Shown here in pieces: positions 27,520 to 36,322 of a stretch of 64,000 nt of DNA. A model generated the notes under the pieces. That model did no database searches and had not been told where the DNA came from. It saw nothing but the letters and a program-made list of their open reading frames with translations. The stretch covers positions 6,512-70,511 of the forward strand of contig CAZIUI010000014.1 of NCBI GenBank assembly GCA_964542585.1, written 5' to 3'. Origin of the DNA: CAYYUA01 sp964542585 (lineage in GTDB: Bacteria; Bacteroidota; Bacteroidia; CAILMK01; CAYYUA01). How positions within the stretch are numbered: the first letter of the stretch is position 1; each line of letters starts with the position of its first letter. Position numbers and translations under genes: made by a program.

Positions 27520-28692
27520 ATGCATTACTACCAGTTAGGCGAAATACCTCATAAACGCCACACGGTTTTTAGGCAGCCAAATGGTGACCTCTATCCCGAG
27601 CAATTGATATCTACAGAGGGATTTTCCAATGTCAGTTCCCTAACATATCATCTCCAACGTCCAACCCAAATCCGGGAAGTCTATGACCCTGTGAATGTAT
27701 CCCCAACCCTCGCTCTCCGGAATAACATGAAGCACCGGGCCTTCATGACCTTCCAAACGGATCCAACCGAAGATTTTCTTGAGAGCAGAACGGTCCTGCT
27801 AGTAAACAATGACATCAAAATTGGAGTGGCTGCCCCTACCACTTCCATGAAAGACTATTTTTACAAGAACGCTAGCTGTGATGAGGTGCTTTTCATTCAT
27901 CAAGGCCAAGGTAATCTGCGGACCATGTTCGGGCGAATTCCATTTGAGTACGGTGATTACCTGATCATACCAAGGGGAACCATTTACCAGTTGGAATTTG
28001 AAGATGATGATAACCGCATCCTCTTTGCCGAATCGCCTACTCACGTGCGCCCACCACGCAAGTACATGAATAGTTTTGGGCAATTAATGGAACATTCGCC
28101 TTTTTGCGAGCGAGATATAAAAAAACCCCGGGATTTAGAAACCCATGATCAGGTTGGAGATTTTGAGATCAGGGTCAAGAAAAATGATGAAATATTCCCA
28201 TACATTTACGCCACCCATCCTTTTGATGTAGTGGGCTGGGACGGCTACGCTTACCCCTATGGATTTTCCATCCACGATTTTGAACCCATTACAGGGCGTG
28301 TTCACCAGCCACCCCCCGTTCATCAGAACTGGGAGGGTAATAACTTTGTAATTTGCTCATTCTGCCCCAGGAAGTTTGATTACCATCCCGAGGCCATACC
28401 AGCGCCTTATACCCACAGTAACGTTGATTCCGATGAACTCCTTTACTACGTAGCCGGTAATTTCATGAGCCGTAAGCACGTGGAAAAAGGTATGATTACA
28501 TTGCACCCTCAAGGTGTTCCCCACGGTCCTCATCCCGGAGCTGCCGAGAACAGCATTGGTAAGGATTCCACCGAAGAGCTTGCCGTCATGATAGATACGT
28601 TTAAGCCGCTTTGGATTACCGAAGCGGCATTGAAGACTGAATTCAAAGAGTACTACCAAACCTGGATAGCAGAGGAAAATATGCGGAATTAA
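27520..28692 (+). CDS. hmgA: Homogentisate 1,2-dioxygenase
   Basis: Fe(II)-dependent ring-cleaving enzyme converting homogentisate to maleylacetoacetate in tyrosine and phenylalanine catabolism, 390 residues, the usual length of the Bacteroidota form. Visible cupin-type blocks include DEVLFIHQGQGNLRTMFG, YGDYLIIPRGTIYQLEF, DSDELLYYVAGNFMSRK and ITLHPQGVPHGPHPGA, which hold the His/Glu iron ligands. It lies 17-22 bp before hpd, the preceding step of the same pathway, so the two form a small operon. Confidence 0.95.
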   Translation: MHYYQLGEIPHKRHTVFRQPNGDLYPEQLISTEGFSNVSSLTYHLQRPTQIREVYDPVNVSPTLALRNNMKHRAFMTFQTDPTEDFLESRTVLLVNNDIKIGVAAPTTSMKDYFYKNASCDEVLFIHQGQGNLRTMFGRIPFEYGDYLIIPRGTIYQLEFEDDDNRILFAESPTHVRPPRKYMNSFGQLMEHSPFCERDIKKPRDLETHDQVGDFEIRVKKNDEIFPYIYATHPFDVVGWDGYAYPYGFSIHDFEPITGRVHQPPPVHQNWEGNNFVICSFCPRKFDYHPEAIPAPYTHSNVDSDELLYYVAGNFMSRKHVEKGMITLHPQGVPHGPHPGAAENSIGKDSTEELAVMIDTFKPLWITEAALKTEFKEYYQTWIAEENMRN

Positions 28693-28714
28693 TCATTTAA
28701 AAAATATATTGACT

Positions 28715-29836
28715 ATGGAAGAGCTTGTAGCTAAAGAGGGTCAGGAAGTTGATTTCCTGCCCATTCAAGGTACCGATTACATTGAATTTTACGTAGGTAA
28801 TGCCAAGCAGTCAGCCCATTTTTATCAAACCGCCTTTGGTTTTCAACCTTTGGCTTACAGTGGACCTGAAACTGGAGTAAGAGACAGGGTATCCTATGCG
28901 CTAAGACAACAGAACGTTACCCTGATCTTAACGTCACCATTAGAGCATGATAGCCATATTGCGGATTTCCTTAAAAAGCATGGCGATGCTGTAAAAGCCT
29001 ATGCCATCAGGGTTGAAGATGCGGATTATTCCTTCCAAGCTACCACTAGTAGGGGGGCTGAACCGTACATGGAACCCCAAACGCTGGAAGATGATCATGG
29101 TAAAGTTTCCTTTTCTGGTATTCACGCTTATGGAGATGTGGTGCATGTCTTTGTAGAGCGTGAGAGCTATGCCGGAACTTTTATGCCTACTTTTAAGCCC
29201 TGGAATCCGCACTTTCGGGCTGAGGAAGTCGGATTCAAACATGTGGACCACTGTGTTGGAAATGTGCCGCTTGGCCACATGGATCGGTGGGTTGATTTTT
29301 ATGCCGATACCATGGGTTTTACCAATTTGCTCTCTTTTGATGATCAAGATATTTCTACGGAGTATTCCGCATTGATGAGCAAAGTGATGACCAATGGTAA
29401 TGGTTTTGTCAAGTTTCCCATCAATGAGCCGGCTGAAGGCAAAAAGAAATCCCAGATTGAGGAGTTTCTTGAGTATAACAATGGCCCCGGTGTTCAGCAT
29501 ATTGCATTGGCCACAGATGATATCCTGGGTACGGTAAAAGAAATGAAAAGACGGGGTATTGAATTTATCAAAGTGCCTGACACTTACTATGAAAACCTTT
29601 TGGATCGTGTTGGCCACATTGATGAACGGGTTAAGGATTTGCAAGAAGAAGGCATCCTTGTAGACCGTGATGATGAAGGTTACATGCTGCAGATCTTTAC
29701 GCTACCTGTGGAACCACGACCAACGCTTTTTTTCGAGGTTATTCAGCGAAAAGGAGCGAAGTCCTTTGGGAAGGGCAATTTCAAAGCCTTGTTTGAAGCT
29801 ATTGAGGCTGAACAGCAAAAGCGAGGTAATCTATAA
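28715..29836 (+). CDS. hpd: 4-hydroxyphenylpyruvate dioxygenase
   Basis: Converts 4-hydroxyphenylpyruvate to homogentisate, 373 residues from the ATG at 28715 (a TTG two codons earlier is also in frame). Two vicinal-oxygen-chelate domains are visible. The Fe(II) ligands are expected in VGFKHVDHCVGNV (first His), PGVQHIALATDD (second His) and TLFFEVIQRKG (Glu). The C-terminal helix motif GAKSFGKGNFKALFEAIE, typical of HPPD, is present. It sits directly after hmgA. Maleylacetoacetate isomerase and fumarylacetoacetase genes are not seen nearby. Confidence 0.95.
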   Translation: MEELVAKEGQEVDFLPIQGTDYIEFYVGNAKQSAHFYQTAFGFQPLAYSGPETGVRDRVSYALRQQNVTLILTSPLEHDSHIADFLKKHGDAVKAYAIRVEDADYSFQATTSRGAEPYMEPQTLEDDHGKVSFSGIHAYGDVVHVFVERESYAGTFMPTFKPWNPHFRAEEVGFKHVDHCVGNVPLGHMDRWVDFYADTMGFTNLLSFDDQDISTEYSALMSKVMTNGNGFVKFPINEPAEGKKKSQIEEFLEYNNGPGVQHIALATDDILGTVKEMKRRGIEFIKVPDTYYENLLDRVGHIDERVKDLQEEGILVDRDDEGYMLQIFTLPVEPRPTLFFEVIQRKGAKSFGKGNFKALFEAIEAEQQKRGNL

Positions 29837-29846
29837 ATCAACAATT

Positions 29847-29879
29847 GCTGAGGGCACTCAGCGGAATGTTGCCCTCAGC
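29847..29879 (+). terminator. Stem-loop after the hmgA-hpd operon
   Basis: A perfect 10-bp stem (GCTGAGGGCA pairing with TGCCCTCAGC) with a 13-base loop begins 10 bp after the hpd stop. The T-tract is poor (TTCACAATC), so it may be an mRNA 3' stabiliser or a weak terminator. Confidence 0.5.
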
Positions 29880-29899
29880 GTTCACAATCATTATAAGCT

Positions 29900-30430
29900 A
29901 TGAAACTTGGTAAATTATTGCTTGTACCATTATTGGTATTCATCGCTTCAAGCTTCGAGGTAGTCAAAGGACAAACATTAGGCGATGCTACGAAAATTCC
30001 TGATACGGAGCTTAAAACACTCAAAGGCAATCAGGTAAAGCTCTCTAATGAGCTAGCCAGTGACAAGTATACGATTATCTCATTCTGGGCTACCTGGTGT
30101 AAACCCTGTAAAAAAGAGCTCAATAACCTTAGCTACCTTTTGCCCAAGTGGAAAAAACAGTATGACGTAGAGCTACTGGCTATCTCCCTGGATAATTCTC
30201 AGACATCAAGGAAGGTTAGAGCTTACGTTAATGGTAAAGGTTGGCAATTTGATGTACTGTTGGATCCCAATAACAACACCAAACGGCAACTGAACTTTAA
30301 TGCGATTCCTTATTCAATGATCGTAGATAAAAAAGGTAAAATCATCTACAAACACTCCGGTTACAAATCAGGAGATGAATACGCCATGAAGGACGAATTG
30401 AAAAAGGCTTCAACCTCCGATGAAGAATAG
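29900..30430 (+). CDS. TlpA-like periplasmic thiol-disulfide oxidoreductase
   Basis: A 176-residue exported thioredoxin-fold protein. A signal peptide covers about 1-24, and the active site is WCKPC (Cys67, Cys70) inside FWATWCKPCKKEL, the TlpA/ResA pattern. The cis-proline region follows as AIPYSMIVDKKGKI. It probably reduces disulfides of exported proteins or cytochrome c apoproteins; the partner is unknown. It is separated from hpd by a stem-loop, so it is probably independently expressed. Confidence 0.88.
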   Translation: MKLGKLLLVPLLVFIASSFEVVKGQTLGDATKIPDTELKTLKGNQVKLSNELASDKYTIISFWATWCKPCKKELNNLSYLLPKWKKQYDVELLAISLDNSQTSRKVRAYVNGKGWQFDVLLDPNNNTKRQLNFNAIPYSMIVDKKGKIIYKHSGYKSGDEYAMKDELKKASTSDEE

Positions 30431-30468
30431 CTTTTAACGAAAGATTTCCAAGTGTAAGTCAAAAGCGC

Positions 30469-30476
30469 TATTTTTG
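30469..30476 (+). promoter_or_regulatory. -7 promoter element upstream of rpsT
   Basis: TATTTTTG is an exact TAnnTTTG match located 34 bp before the rpsT ATG, predicting a leader of about 27 nt. Confidence 0.5.
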
Positions 30477-30509
30477 TACTCTAAAATTAAAACGTCTGAG
30501 TAAGAAACT

Positions 30510-30764
30510 ATGCCGAACTATCCATCACCTGAAAGGCGTCTGCGCCAAAATAAAAAGCTGAAAGCCCACAACCATTATTACAAAAAGACCGCAAGGAATT
30601 CTGTAAAGAAGTTACGCCTGATGACTGACAAGCAAGAAGCGGAGAAATGGTACAATACCGTAGCTTCCCGCCTTGATCGCCTTGCTAAGCGGAACATGGT
30701 CCATAAAAACAAGGCTAATAACCTGAAATCCAAGCTTCGCAAGCACGTAAACAACCTCAGTTAG
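30510..30764 (+). CDS. rpsT: 30S ribosomal protein S20
   Basis: A small basic 16S rRNA-binding protein of 84 residues, the normal size. Lys/Arg-rich helices are visible: RRLRQNKKLKAHNHYYKKTA, NSVKKLRLMTDKQEAEKWY and the C-terminal HKNKANNLKSKLRKHVNNL. It has its own -7 box upstream and lies 13 bp before radC. Confidence 0.93.
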   Translation: MPNYPSPERRLRQNKKLKAHNHYYKKTARNSVKKLRLMTDKQEAEKWYNTVASRLDRLAKRNMVHKNKANNLKSKLRKHVNNLS

Positions 30765-30777
30765 TAAAAGACCTTTT

Positions 30778-31488
30778 GTGTGTGCAGAATATTCAGAAGA
30801 TCAATCCCGCTTTGGGATCAAATCGTGGTCGGAAGAGGACCGGCCCAGGGAAAAATTACTTCAAAAGGGTTACCAAGCACTTAGCGATGCAGAGCTGGTA
30901 GCCATACTTTTGGGTTCGGGAACGCGCAGGGAATCAGCTGTTGATGTTGCCCGGCGATTACTGCATAGTGCTGGTAATAACCTTGATAGCTTAGGACGTT
31001 TTTCACTTAAAAAGCTCTGCGAACCGAAGGGAATTGGCGAGGCAAAAGCCATTTCCATTGCAGCTGCCCTCGAGATTGGCCGCCGGCGAAAGCAATCGGC
31101 CGCTCATGAAGCCACTAAAGTAACTAGCAGCCAAGATGTTTACGATTACATTTACCCATACATGGCTGACCTGGACCATGAGCAGTTTTACATTATCCTC
31201 CTGAATCGAAGGCATACCATAATGTCAGCTATTAACATCAGCAAGGGTGGCGTTAGTGGTACGGTAGTGGATCCTAAAATGGTGTTCAAAGCGGCTGTGG
31301 ATAACCTCTGCAGTAGTTTAATCATTTGTCATAACCATCCTTCTGGGAATAAAAAACCCAGTGATGAAGATAAAAGCCTGACCCGAAAGCTTCAGGACGG
31401 AGGTAAAAATCTTGATATTAAGGTCCTAGATCACCTTATTATAACTGATAACGAGTACCTTAGCTTTGCTGATGAAGGCTTAATGTAA
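30778..31488 (+). CDS. radC: RadC-family JAB/MPN domain protein
   Basis: A 236-residue protein with an N-terminal helix-hairpin-helix-like segment (KLCEPKGIGEAKAISIAAALEIGRR region) and a C-terminal MPN/JAB metalloprotease-like domain. The JAMM-type metal site can be read as His-x-His in ICHNHPSGNKKPSDEDKSL, with the Asp eleven residues on. The start is GTG at 30778. RadC was once linked to DNA repair, but its biochemical role remains unsettled. It follows rpsT directly and may share its promoter. Confidence 0.93.
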   Translation: MCAEYSEDQSRFGIKSWSEEDRPREKLLQKGYQALSDAELVAILLGSGTRRESAVDVARRLLHSAGNNLDSLGRFSLKKLCEPKGIGEAKAISIAAALEIGRRRKQSAAHEATKVTSSQDVYDYIYPYMADLDHEQFYIILLNRRHTIMSAINISKGGVSGTVVDPKMVFKAAVDNLCSSLIICHNHPSGNKKPSDEDKSLTRKLQDGGKNLDIKVLDHLIITDNEYLSFADEGLM

Positions 31489-31561
31489 GGTTTATCCTAA
31501 CCGCCTTTTATTGAATAGAGGGAAATTTCAGGTAAATTAGATTTTTAAACCCAACAAGGAA

Positions 31562-33229
31562 ATGCGTCAAATACCAGTTATATTAGGGATAATATTAGTT
31601 TATATCACCAACGCGCATGGCCAGGGTAATTTGTCCGGGAGTCTTCAGCTCAACAGCAGTTTTTATGACAATGACCCTGATATAGGCACCAATACTACGC
31701 AATACCAGCAAGAGCTTTCCTCAGCTGATGGATGGCTGTTCCTCAACTACCGGATAAAAGGTTTCCGGTTAGCAGCTCGTTTTGACGCCTTTCATAACTC
31801 ACCCCTTTTTAATCCACAAGAAGCCTACAGCAATCAAGGCTTGGGATTTTATTCCTTATCCAAGGATGTAAATGACCTCACTATCACAGGGGGGCATTTT
31901 TATGAACAATTTGGCAATGGTCTCATCTTTCGTGCTTATGAGGACCGCCTACTAGGTATTGATAATGCTGTTCAGGGTGTACGCCTCAAATATGACATAA
32001 GCAAGAATTTTAGGGTAACGGCTTTTACAGGTAAGCAAAAGCGAAGGTTTGAGAATTACGGTAGCATTCTAAAAGGTGCCAATATTGAAAAAGATCTAGC
32101 TATTAATGACAATTTTCAGCTGTATCCGGGTTTTGCGGTGATCAACCGCACCATTGATGATCAAACCATGAATAACATTGCTGATGAGATCCGGACTTAC
32201 GACTATGATAACCGGTTTATACCAAGTTATAACGTTTATGCATGGTCTTTTTACAATCAGCTGAACTACAAAGGATTTACCTGGAACCTTACCTATGCAG
32301 GTAAAACCCAGGAAGCCATTCGTAGCGAGAATGGCTCGCGCTTCATCAATGAGGATGGGTATGCCTTGTACTCAACCTTTAGTTACGCGGTACAAAACCT
32401 GGGTATCAACTTGGATTACCGGAAAAACCAAACTTTCGTAATGAAAACCACTCCCTATGCCAATCGATTAAGAGGAAATATCAACTTTATGCCTCCTGTA
32501 GCGAAGCAGCATACCAGAAGGCTAACAGGCCGTTATGCGCCACAGGCTCGCAATTTTGGTGAAGAGGCTTATCAGTTAGATGTAACCTACTCACTTGGGC
32601 GTAGCAGTGCCTTTAACCTGAATGCTTCCTACATTAAAGAAGGGACAGACGGCCGCCTATTTTCGGCACCTTCCGTTGCCTACGGGAACCTGACCAACTC
32701 CGAAATGCGAGAAAGCCCAGCGGACAAAATTTACCATGAGATCAATACCAACTTTTACCATCGCTGGGGCCTTAACTTGAAAACCAGGGCGGGTATTCAA
32801 ACGGTCAATTATGACCGCAGGGTTTACCAAGGGAAACCGAACGGGAACATGGTGAAAACCATTACGCCCTATGCAGAGGCTACCTACAACCTGACCCGCA
32901 AGCAATCCCTGAGAACTCAACTCCAGTATTTGTCTACAGAAGAAGATCAGGGTGACTTTGCCTTTGCGCTGTTGGAATACAATCTGGCTCCTCACTACAC
33001 CCTTTCAGTATCTGACATGGTGAATACCCAGCCTCGTAAGAATGGTGCATTGAAAAAAGATCAGGACTGGGTGCATTATTATAGTATATTTGGCTCTTAT
33101 ACCCTGAACCAAACCCGCTTTACAGCTGGTTACGTTAAGCGTGTACAAGGGGTAGTCTGCACTGGAGGTGTTTGTAGGGTTGAGCCCGCTTTCAGCGGTG
33201 TTGAGGTAAGCGTTTCTACTAACTTTTAG
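31562..33229 (+). CDS. DUF6029-type outer-membrane beta-barrel protein
   Basis: A 555-residue exported protein with a signal peptide (MRQIPVILGIILVYITNAHG) and a long body of alternating aromatic/polar strands typical of an outer-membrane barrel (for example DLTITGGHFYEQFGNGLIFRA and the terminal FSGVEVSVSTNF with a C-terminal Phe). It resembles the Bacteroidota-specific DUF6029 family; no function has been assigned. The gene is 15 bp upstream of an Omp28-like lipoprotein gene, which is followed closely by a DUF1684 lipoprotein gene, so the three probably form an envelope operon. Confidence 0.65.
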   Translation: MRQIPVILGIILVYITNAHGQGNLSGSLQLNSSFYDNDPDIGTNTTQYQQELSSADGWLFLNYRIKGFRLAARFDAFHNSPLFNPQEAYSNQGLGFYSLSKDVNDLTITGGHFYEQFGNGLIFRAYEDRLLGIDNAVQGVRLKYDISKNFRVTAFTGKQKRRFENYGSILKGANIEKDLAINDNFQLYPGFAVINRTIDDQTMNNIADEIRTYDYDNRFIPSYNVYAWSFYNQLNYKGFTWNLTYAGKTQEAIRSENGSRFINEDGYALYSTFSYAVQNLGINLDYRKNQTFVMKTTPYANRLRGNINFMPPVAKQHTRRLTGRYAPQARNFGEEAYQLDVTYSLGRSSAFNLNASYIKEGTDGRLFSAPSVAYGNLTNSEMRESPADKIYHEINTNFYHRWGLNLKTRAGIQTVNYDRRVYQGKPNGNMVKTITPYAEATYNLTRKQSLRTQLQYLSTEEDQGDFAFALLEYNLAPHYTLSVSDMVNTQPRKNGALKKDQDWVHYYSIFGSYTLNQTRFTAGYVKRVQGVVCTGGVCRVEPAFSGVEVSVSTNF

Positions 33230-33244
33230 TTAAATTATCCGCAT

Positions 33245-34123
33245 ATGGGAAAGCTTTTACATTTAAAGTTAAGTTTTTTCGGGGCGGGGTTACTTTTAAT
33301 CCTATTCAGTGCTTGCAGCGAAGATGGGCCTGATATTCGTCTCAAACCACCTGAAGGGCAATCTGACTTAAAGGATACGACCTACCGAGCCAAGTCAGAC
33401 ACCCCAGCGCAAACAAAAAAATTGCTAGTTGAAGATTTTACGGCAGTCCGTTGTAACAATTGCCCAAAGGCTGCAAAGGTTATCAAATCCCTGAAATCCA
33501 ACTACGGTGATTCTGTTGTAGCGCTTGGTATTCATTGTAATCGGAATTTTTCGAGGCCCTATGAGAAAAGTGATGAAAATTACCGATTGGATAAGGGCCA
33601 AGCTATTTATGAATGGTTCGGTACACCTTTCCAGCCCTCAGGAATGCTTGATCGCTATAAGTTCTCCGGTCAGTCAAATTATATATTGAGTTACCAAAGA
33701 TGGGAAAGCCTGGCTAATAAAAGAATCGGTGGATCAGCGAAAACCAATATTTACTTGGAACGGAACTTCAGCCAAAAAGCCAACGAAGTGAAAGTGAGGA
33801 TTCGCATCCGTTTTAAAGAGGCGTTGGATCAAACGATCTACTTATCCTTAATGATAACTGAGGACAATATTATAGACATCCAATTGGGACCCGATAAAAA
33901 ACTACCTCAGTACGAGCATGACCATGTCGTACGCTATATACAGACCCCAGCCAAAGGTCTGAACCTAATTAAAAACCCGGATAAACGCCAAGTGGTGGTA
34001 AAAGAATTCGTTATGCCTCTGGAATCTGACTGGAAGGTGAAAGATTTAAACATTGTGGCCTTTACCCACCTTAAAGATTCAAAAGGTCCCGTTCTACAAG
34101 CTCAAAAAATAGCTGTTAACTAA
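33245..34123 (+). CDS. Omp28-related lipoprotein with thioredoxin-like fold
   Basis: A 292-residue lipoprotein: the signal ends LFSAC with Cys24 as the lipidation site. The first domain resembles a thioredoxin fold, with the CxxC pair Cys70/Cys73 in VRCNNCPKAAKV and a later cis-proline-like GTPFQPSGM. The C-terminal half is beta-rich and matches Omp28-type proteins. Family members are surface or outer-membrane proteins of Bacteroidota; Porphyromonas Omp28 has been proposed as an adhesin. A redox role is suggested by the CxxC but is unproven. It lies between the DUF6029 barrel gene and the DUF1684 lipoprotein gene. Confidence 0.75.
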   Translation: MGKLLHLKLSFFGAGLLLILFSACSEDGPDIRLKPPEGQSDLKDTTYRAKSDTPAQTKKLLVEDFTAVRCNNCPKAAKVIKSLKSNYGDSVVALGIHCNRNFSRPYEKSDENYRLDKGQAIYEWFGTPFQPSGMLDRYKFSGQSNYILSYQRWESLANKRIGGSAKTNIYLERNFSQKANEVKVRIRIRFKEALDQTIYLSLMITEDNIIDIQLGPDKKLPQYEHDHVVRYIQTPAKGLNLIKNPDKRQVVVKEFVMPLESDWKVKDLNIVAFTHLKDSKGPVLQAQKIAVN

Positions 34124-34130
34124 CACCCCT

Positions 34131-34772
34131 ATGCTTCAACGCCCCCTAAAAGCCCTATTACTAATAACCTTTGCCTTTGGTTTAAATTCCTGCGGTTCTA
34201 GTGATGATTACCAAAGCAAGATTAAAGAAAACCGCATGGAAAAACGTAAACATTTTAAATATGCGGATGCTTCGCCTTTGACCAATGAGCAAAAAAAGGA
34301 TTTTCAAAAGCTTAACTATTTCAAGATTGATACGCAGTACAAAGTAAAAGCCCATGTAGAAAGGTTATCGAACCCCGATACATTAAGGATGGCTTACAAG
34401 AATGGTAAATCTCAGGCGTATATCCGTTTTGCCAGATTGCAGTTCAAACTAAAAGGTAAGTCTACTAAGCTGGTAGCCTACAGAAATGTGGACGATAAAA
34501 AAAGAAGTAGCCAAAATCCGTTATTTATCCCGTTTTACGATGCGACTAACGGTAAAAGCACTTATGGGGGCGGGCGGTACCTTGATATCAAAATGGACCA
34601 ATTGGGAAATTCTGTGACCCTGGATTTCAATAAGGCCTACAATCCATACTGCGCTTATAATGATGGCTATGCATGCCCGATTCCACCTAAAGAAAACCGC
34701 CTGGAGATGGCGGTTATGGCAGGAGAAAAAAAGTTTAAGGCCCCAACTCAGGCTAACGGGTCTTTTTTTTGA
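34131..34772 (+). CDS. DUF1684 lipoprotein
   Basis: A 213-residue lipoprotein with a lipobox ending GLNSC (Cys21). The conserved DUF1684 signature is in the C-terminal part: FYDATNGKSTYGGGRYLDI, DFNKAYNPYCAYNDGYACP and PPKENRLEMAVMAGEKKF. The family is widespread but functionally uncharacterised. It begins 8 bp after the Omp28-like gene and ends the three-gene operon. Confidence 0.85.
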   Translation: MLQRPLKALLLITFAFGLNSCGSSDDYQSKIKENRMEKRKHFKYADASPLTNEQKKDFQKLNYFKIDTQYKVKAHVERLSNPDTLRMAYKNGKSQAYIRFARLQFKLKGKSTKLVAYRNVDDKKRSSQNPLFIPFYDATNGKSTYGGGRYLDIKMDQLGNSVTLDFNKAYNPYCAYNDGYACPIPPKENRLEMAVMAGEKKFKAPTQANGSFF

Positions 34773-35282
34773 AGCATGTAATTTTTCAATATTACCATTA
34801 CTAGCCGTGTGTAATAGCTTAAAAGATATTCAAGGTGCTTTAGCCAAGAGCAATATTGATAATGCCTGGGTGTTGGTTGAGGATAAAAGGTATAGCAAGT
34901 TTAAACTGTTGATTCCTCGAGTTATGTTTTCAGATTCATAACACTCATCAGAAAGTAAAAACCTCCTTCCAACTGCCGGACTTGGTCATTTCTACCGAAA
35001 AAAGAAATCAAACCCGGGGCCTTAGCTTACGATATTATTTTTACGGAAAAGAGACACCTCCAAGGCTTAGTTCAGGTATATTTATCCCTTCCAAAATATT
35101 GCTGTTACTGGTTTTCCTCAGTCCAAATGCATAGATGGCCGAATTTTGTAAGCCAAAAACAAGATACAGCGCAGCGAGATTAAAAAGTTAGGGATCGCCT
35201 GTAAATGCCCTTACTAGCAAGTAGCATTTGATACAGCGGACACAAAGGAGTATTACTCAAAAAGCAAACGATCAAATGGGGG
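34773..35282. other. Intergenic region, possibly with decayed coding sequence
   Basis: About 510 bp between two convergent genes. Short plus-strand frames read like protein fragments (one ending NAWVLVEDKRYSKFKLLIP, another containing FYGKETPPRLSSGIFIPSK), but none has a convincing start and they lie in different frames. This could be the remnant of a lost gene or chance. No tRNA, repeat or strong terminator was recognised. Confidence 0.3.
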
Positions 35283-35678
35283 CTACTTTAAATATTTTTC
35301 GTCAAGGGAAAAGCGGCCGCCCCCCGTCAAAAGAATACATGTAAAAATAATGGCATTCGTTAGCGCATGGCTGTAACCCCCATCACCCAGAAAATGCTTT
35401 AAGGTGGCTACCATCATGGTTACCAATAAAAATGCAGCAGCTAATCGGGTGAATAATCCCAAAACGAGGAGAAAGCCACCTACTAATTCTGTTATAGCAG
35501 CCATGAAGCCAAAAAATACCGGCAAATAATCTATCCCTATCAGGTTGAGGGTATTTCCGAGGTTCTCCCAGGTTTCTGGTCCTGCCGCTATTTTTGGGTA
35601 ACCGTGTTTTATAAAAATAAGTCCAACACCTAGGCGTAGGATCAGGTAACCCGTGTTTTTCAGATGCTGTTTGGCCAT
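35283..35678 (-). CDS. DoxX-family membrane protein
   Basis: A 131-residue four-helix membrane protein. Helix 1 (GYLILRLGVGLIFIKHGYPKI) and the following block (FGFMAAITELVGGFLLVLGLFTRLAA) fit DoxX/DUF417-type proteins, some of which take part in quinone- or thiol-linked redox processes. The partner and reaction are unknown here. It lies 57 bp after the DnaJ-domain gene on the same strand, so coexpression is likely. Confidence 0.85.
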   Translation of the reverse strand: MAKQHLKNTGYLILRLGVGLIFIKHGYPKIAAGPETWENLGNTLNLIGIDYLPVFFGFMAAITELVGGFLLVLGLFTRLAAAFLLVTMMVATLKHFLGDGGYSHALTNAIIFTCILLTGGGRFSLDEKYLK

Positions 35679-35735
35679 TTTATTACAGTATTTATGGGAT
35701 GCAGACTTTCTAAGAAAGTTCTTAAACGAAAGCCT

Positions 35736-36311
35736 TTATGCTTTTTCTTGAAACCATTTGAGCCAAATATTTCCAAGGTCTTGGTAAGCTTTAAGGGAAT
35801 TCACTAAGATAGCTACTCCTCCCGCCAAGGTTGCGTACCCGGCGATCATCGAACCGTTGAATTCTTTGATAAACAGAAATAAGACTCCTAGCCCTATTAA
35901 TCCCAAACCCACTAAAGACAGCGTTGTAACAATGAGTAATCCAACAAATTGTTTCAGGTGAAATTGTATTTGCTCTGAGGGGGTTTCGGGTGATTTTTCG
36001 GTGGCTGTTTGGTAATAAGCATTATAACGTGCTCTGGTTCGAAAATATTGATTGGGGTTTTCTTGGCCAATGCCATGTTCTTTACGATACAAGAGTTTAT
36101 CGTAAATTTCACGCTTTTGGGGGTCAGATAGTACTTCATAAGCCTTCTGGATCAGCTGAAAGGACTTAGCAGTGTCGGGTTTGTTACTGACATCGGGATG
36201 GTACTGCTTTACCAAATTGCGGTAAGCGCGCTTAACCTCCAGATGGGTGGCCTGCCGATCAATTCCTAATAGTTCATAAAAGTTGACTTTGCTTTGTAGC
36301 TGCTGTTCCAT
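35736..36311 (-). CDS. Membrane-anchored J-domain protein
   Basis: A DnaJ-type cochaperone of 191 residues from the ATG at 36311. The J domain (about 8-75) contains YELLGIDRQATHLEVKRAYR, the HPD tripeptide in KQYHPDVSNKP, and AYEVLSDPQKREIYDKLL, so it should stimulate an Hsp70 ATPase. Two transmembrane helices follow near 123-170. An alternative GTG at 36326 overlaps the upstream stop (GTGA). The domain order suggests an Hsp70 recruiter at the inner membrane. The gene is directly after an unknown membrane protein gene, and the pair may act together. Confidence 0.85.
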   Translation of the reverse strand: MEQQLQSKVNFYELLGIDRQATHLEVKRAYRNLVKQYHPDVSNKPDTAKSFQLIQKAYEVLSDPQKREIYDKLLYRKEHGIGQENPNQYFRTRARYNAYYQTATEKSPETPSEQIQFHLKQFVGLLIVTTLSLVGLGLIGLGVLFLFIKEFNGSMIAGYATLAGGVAILVNSLKAYQDLGNIWLKWFQEKA

Positions 36312-36322
36312 ATCAAAGCCTT

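Noticed and set aside
28940..29644. 234-residue minus-strand ORF opposite hpd
   Set aside because: Entirely antisense to the conserved HPPD gene; no family-like motifs or independent start signals.
34660..34941. 93-residue ORF overlapping the end of the DUF1684 gene
   Set aside because: The first half is an out-of-frame reading of DUF1684 codons; only the tail is intergenic and it has no independent start.
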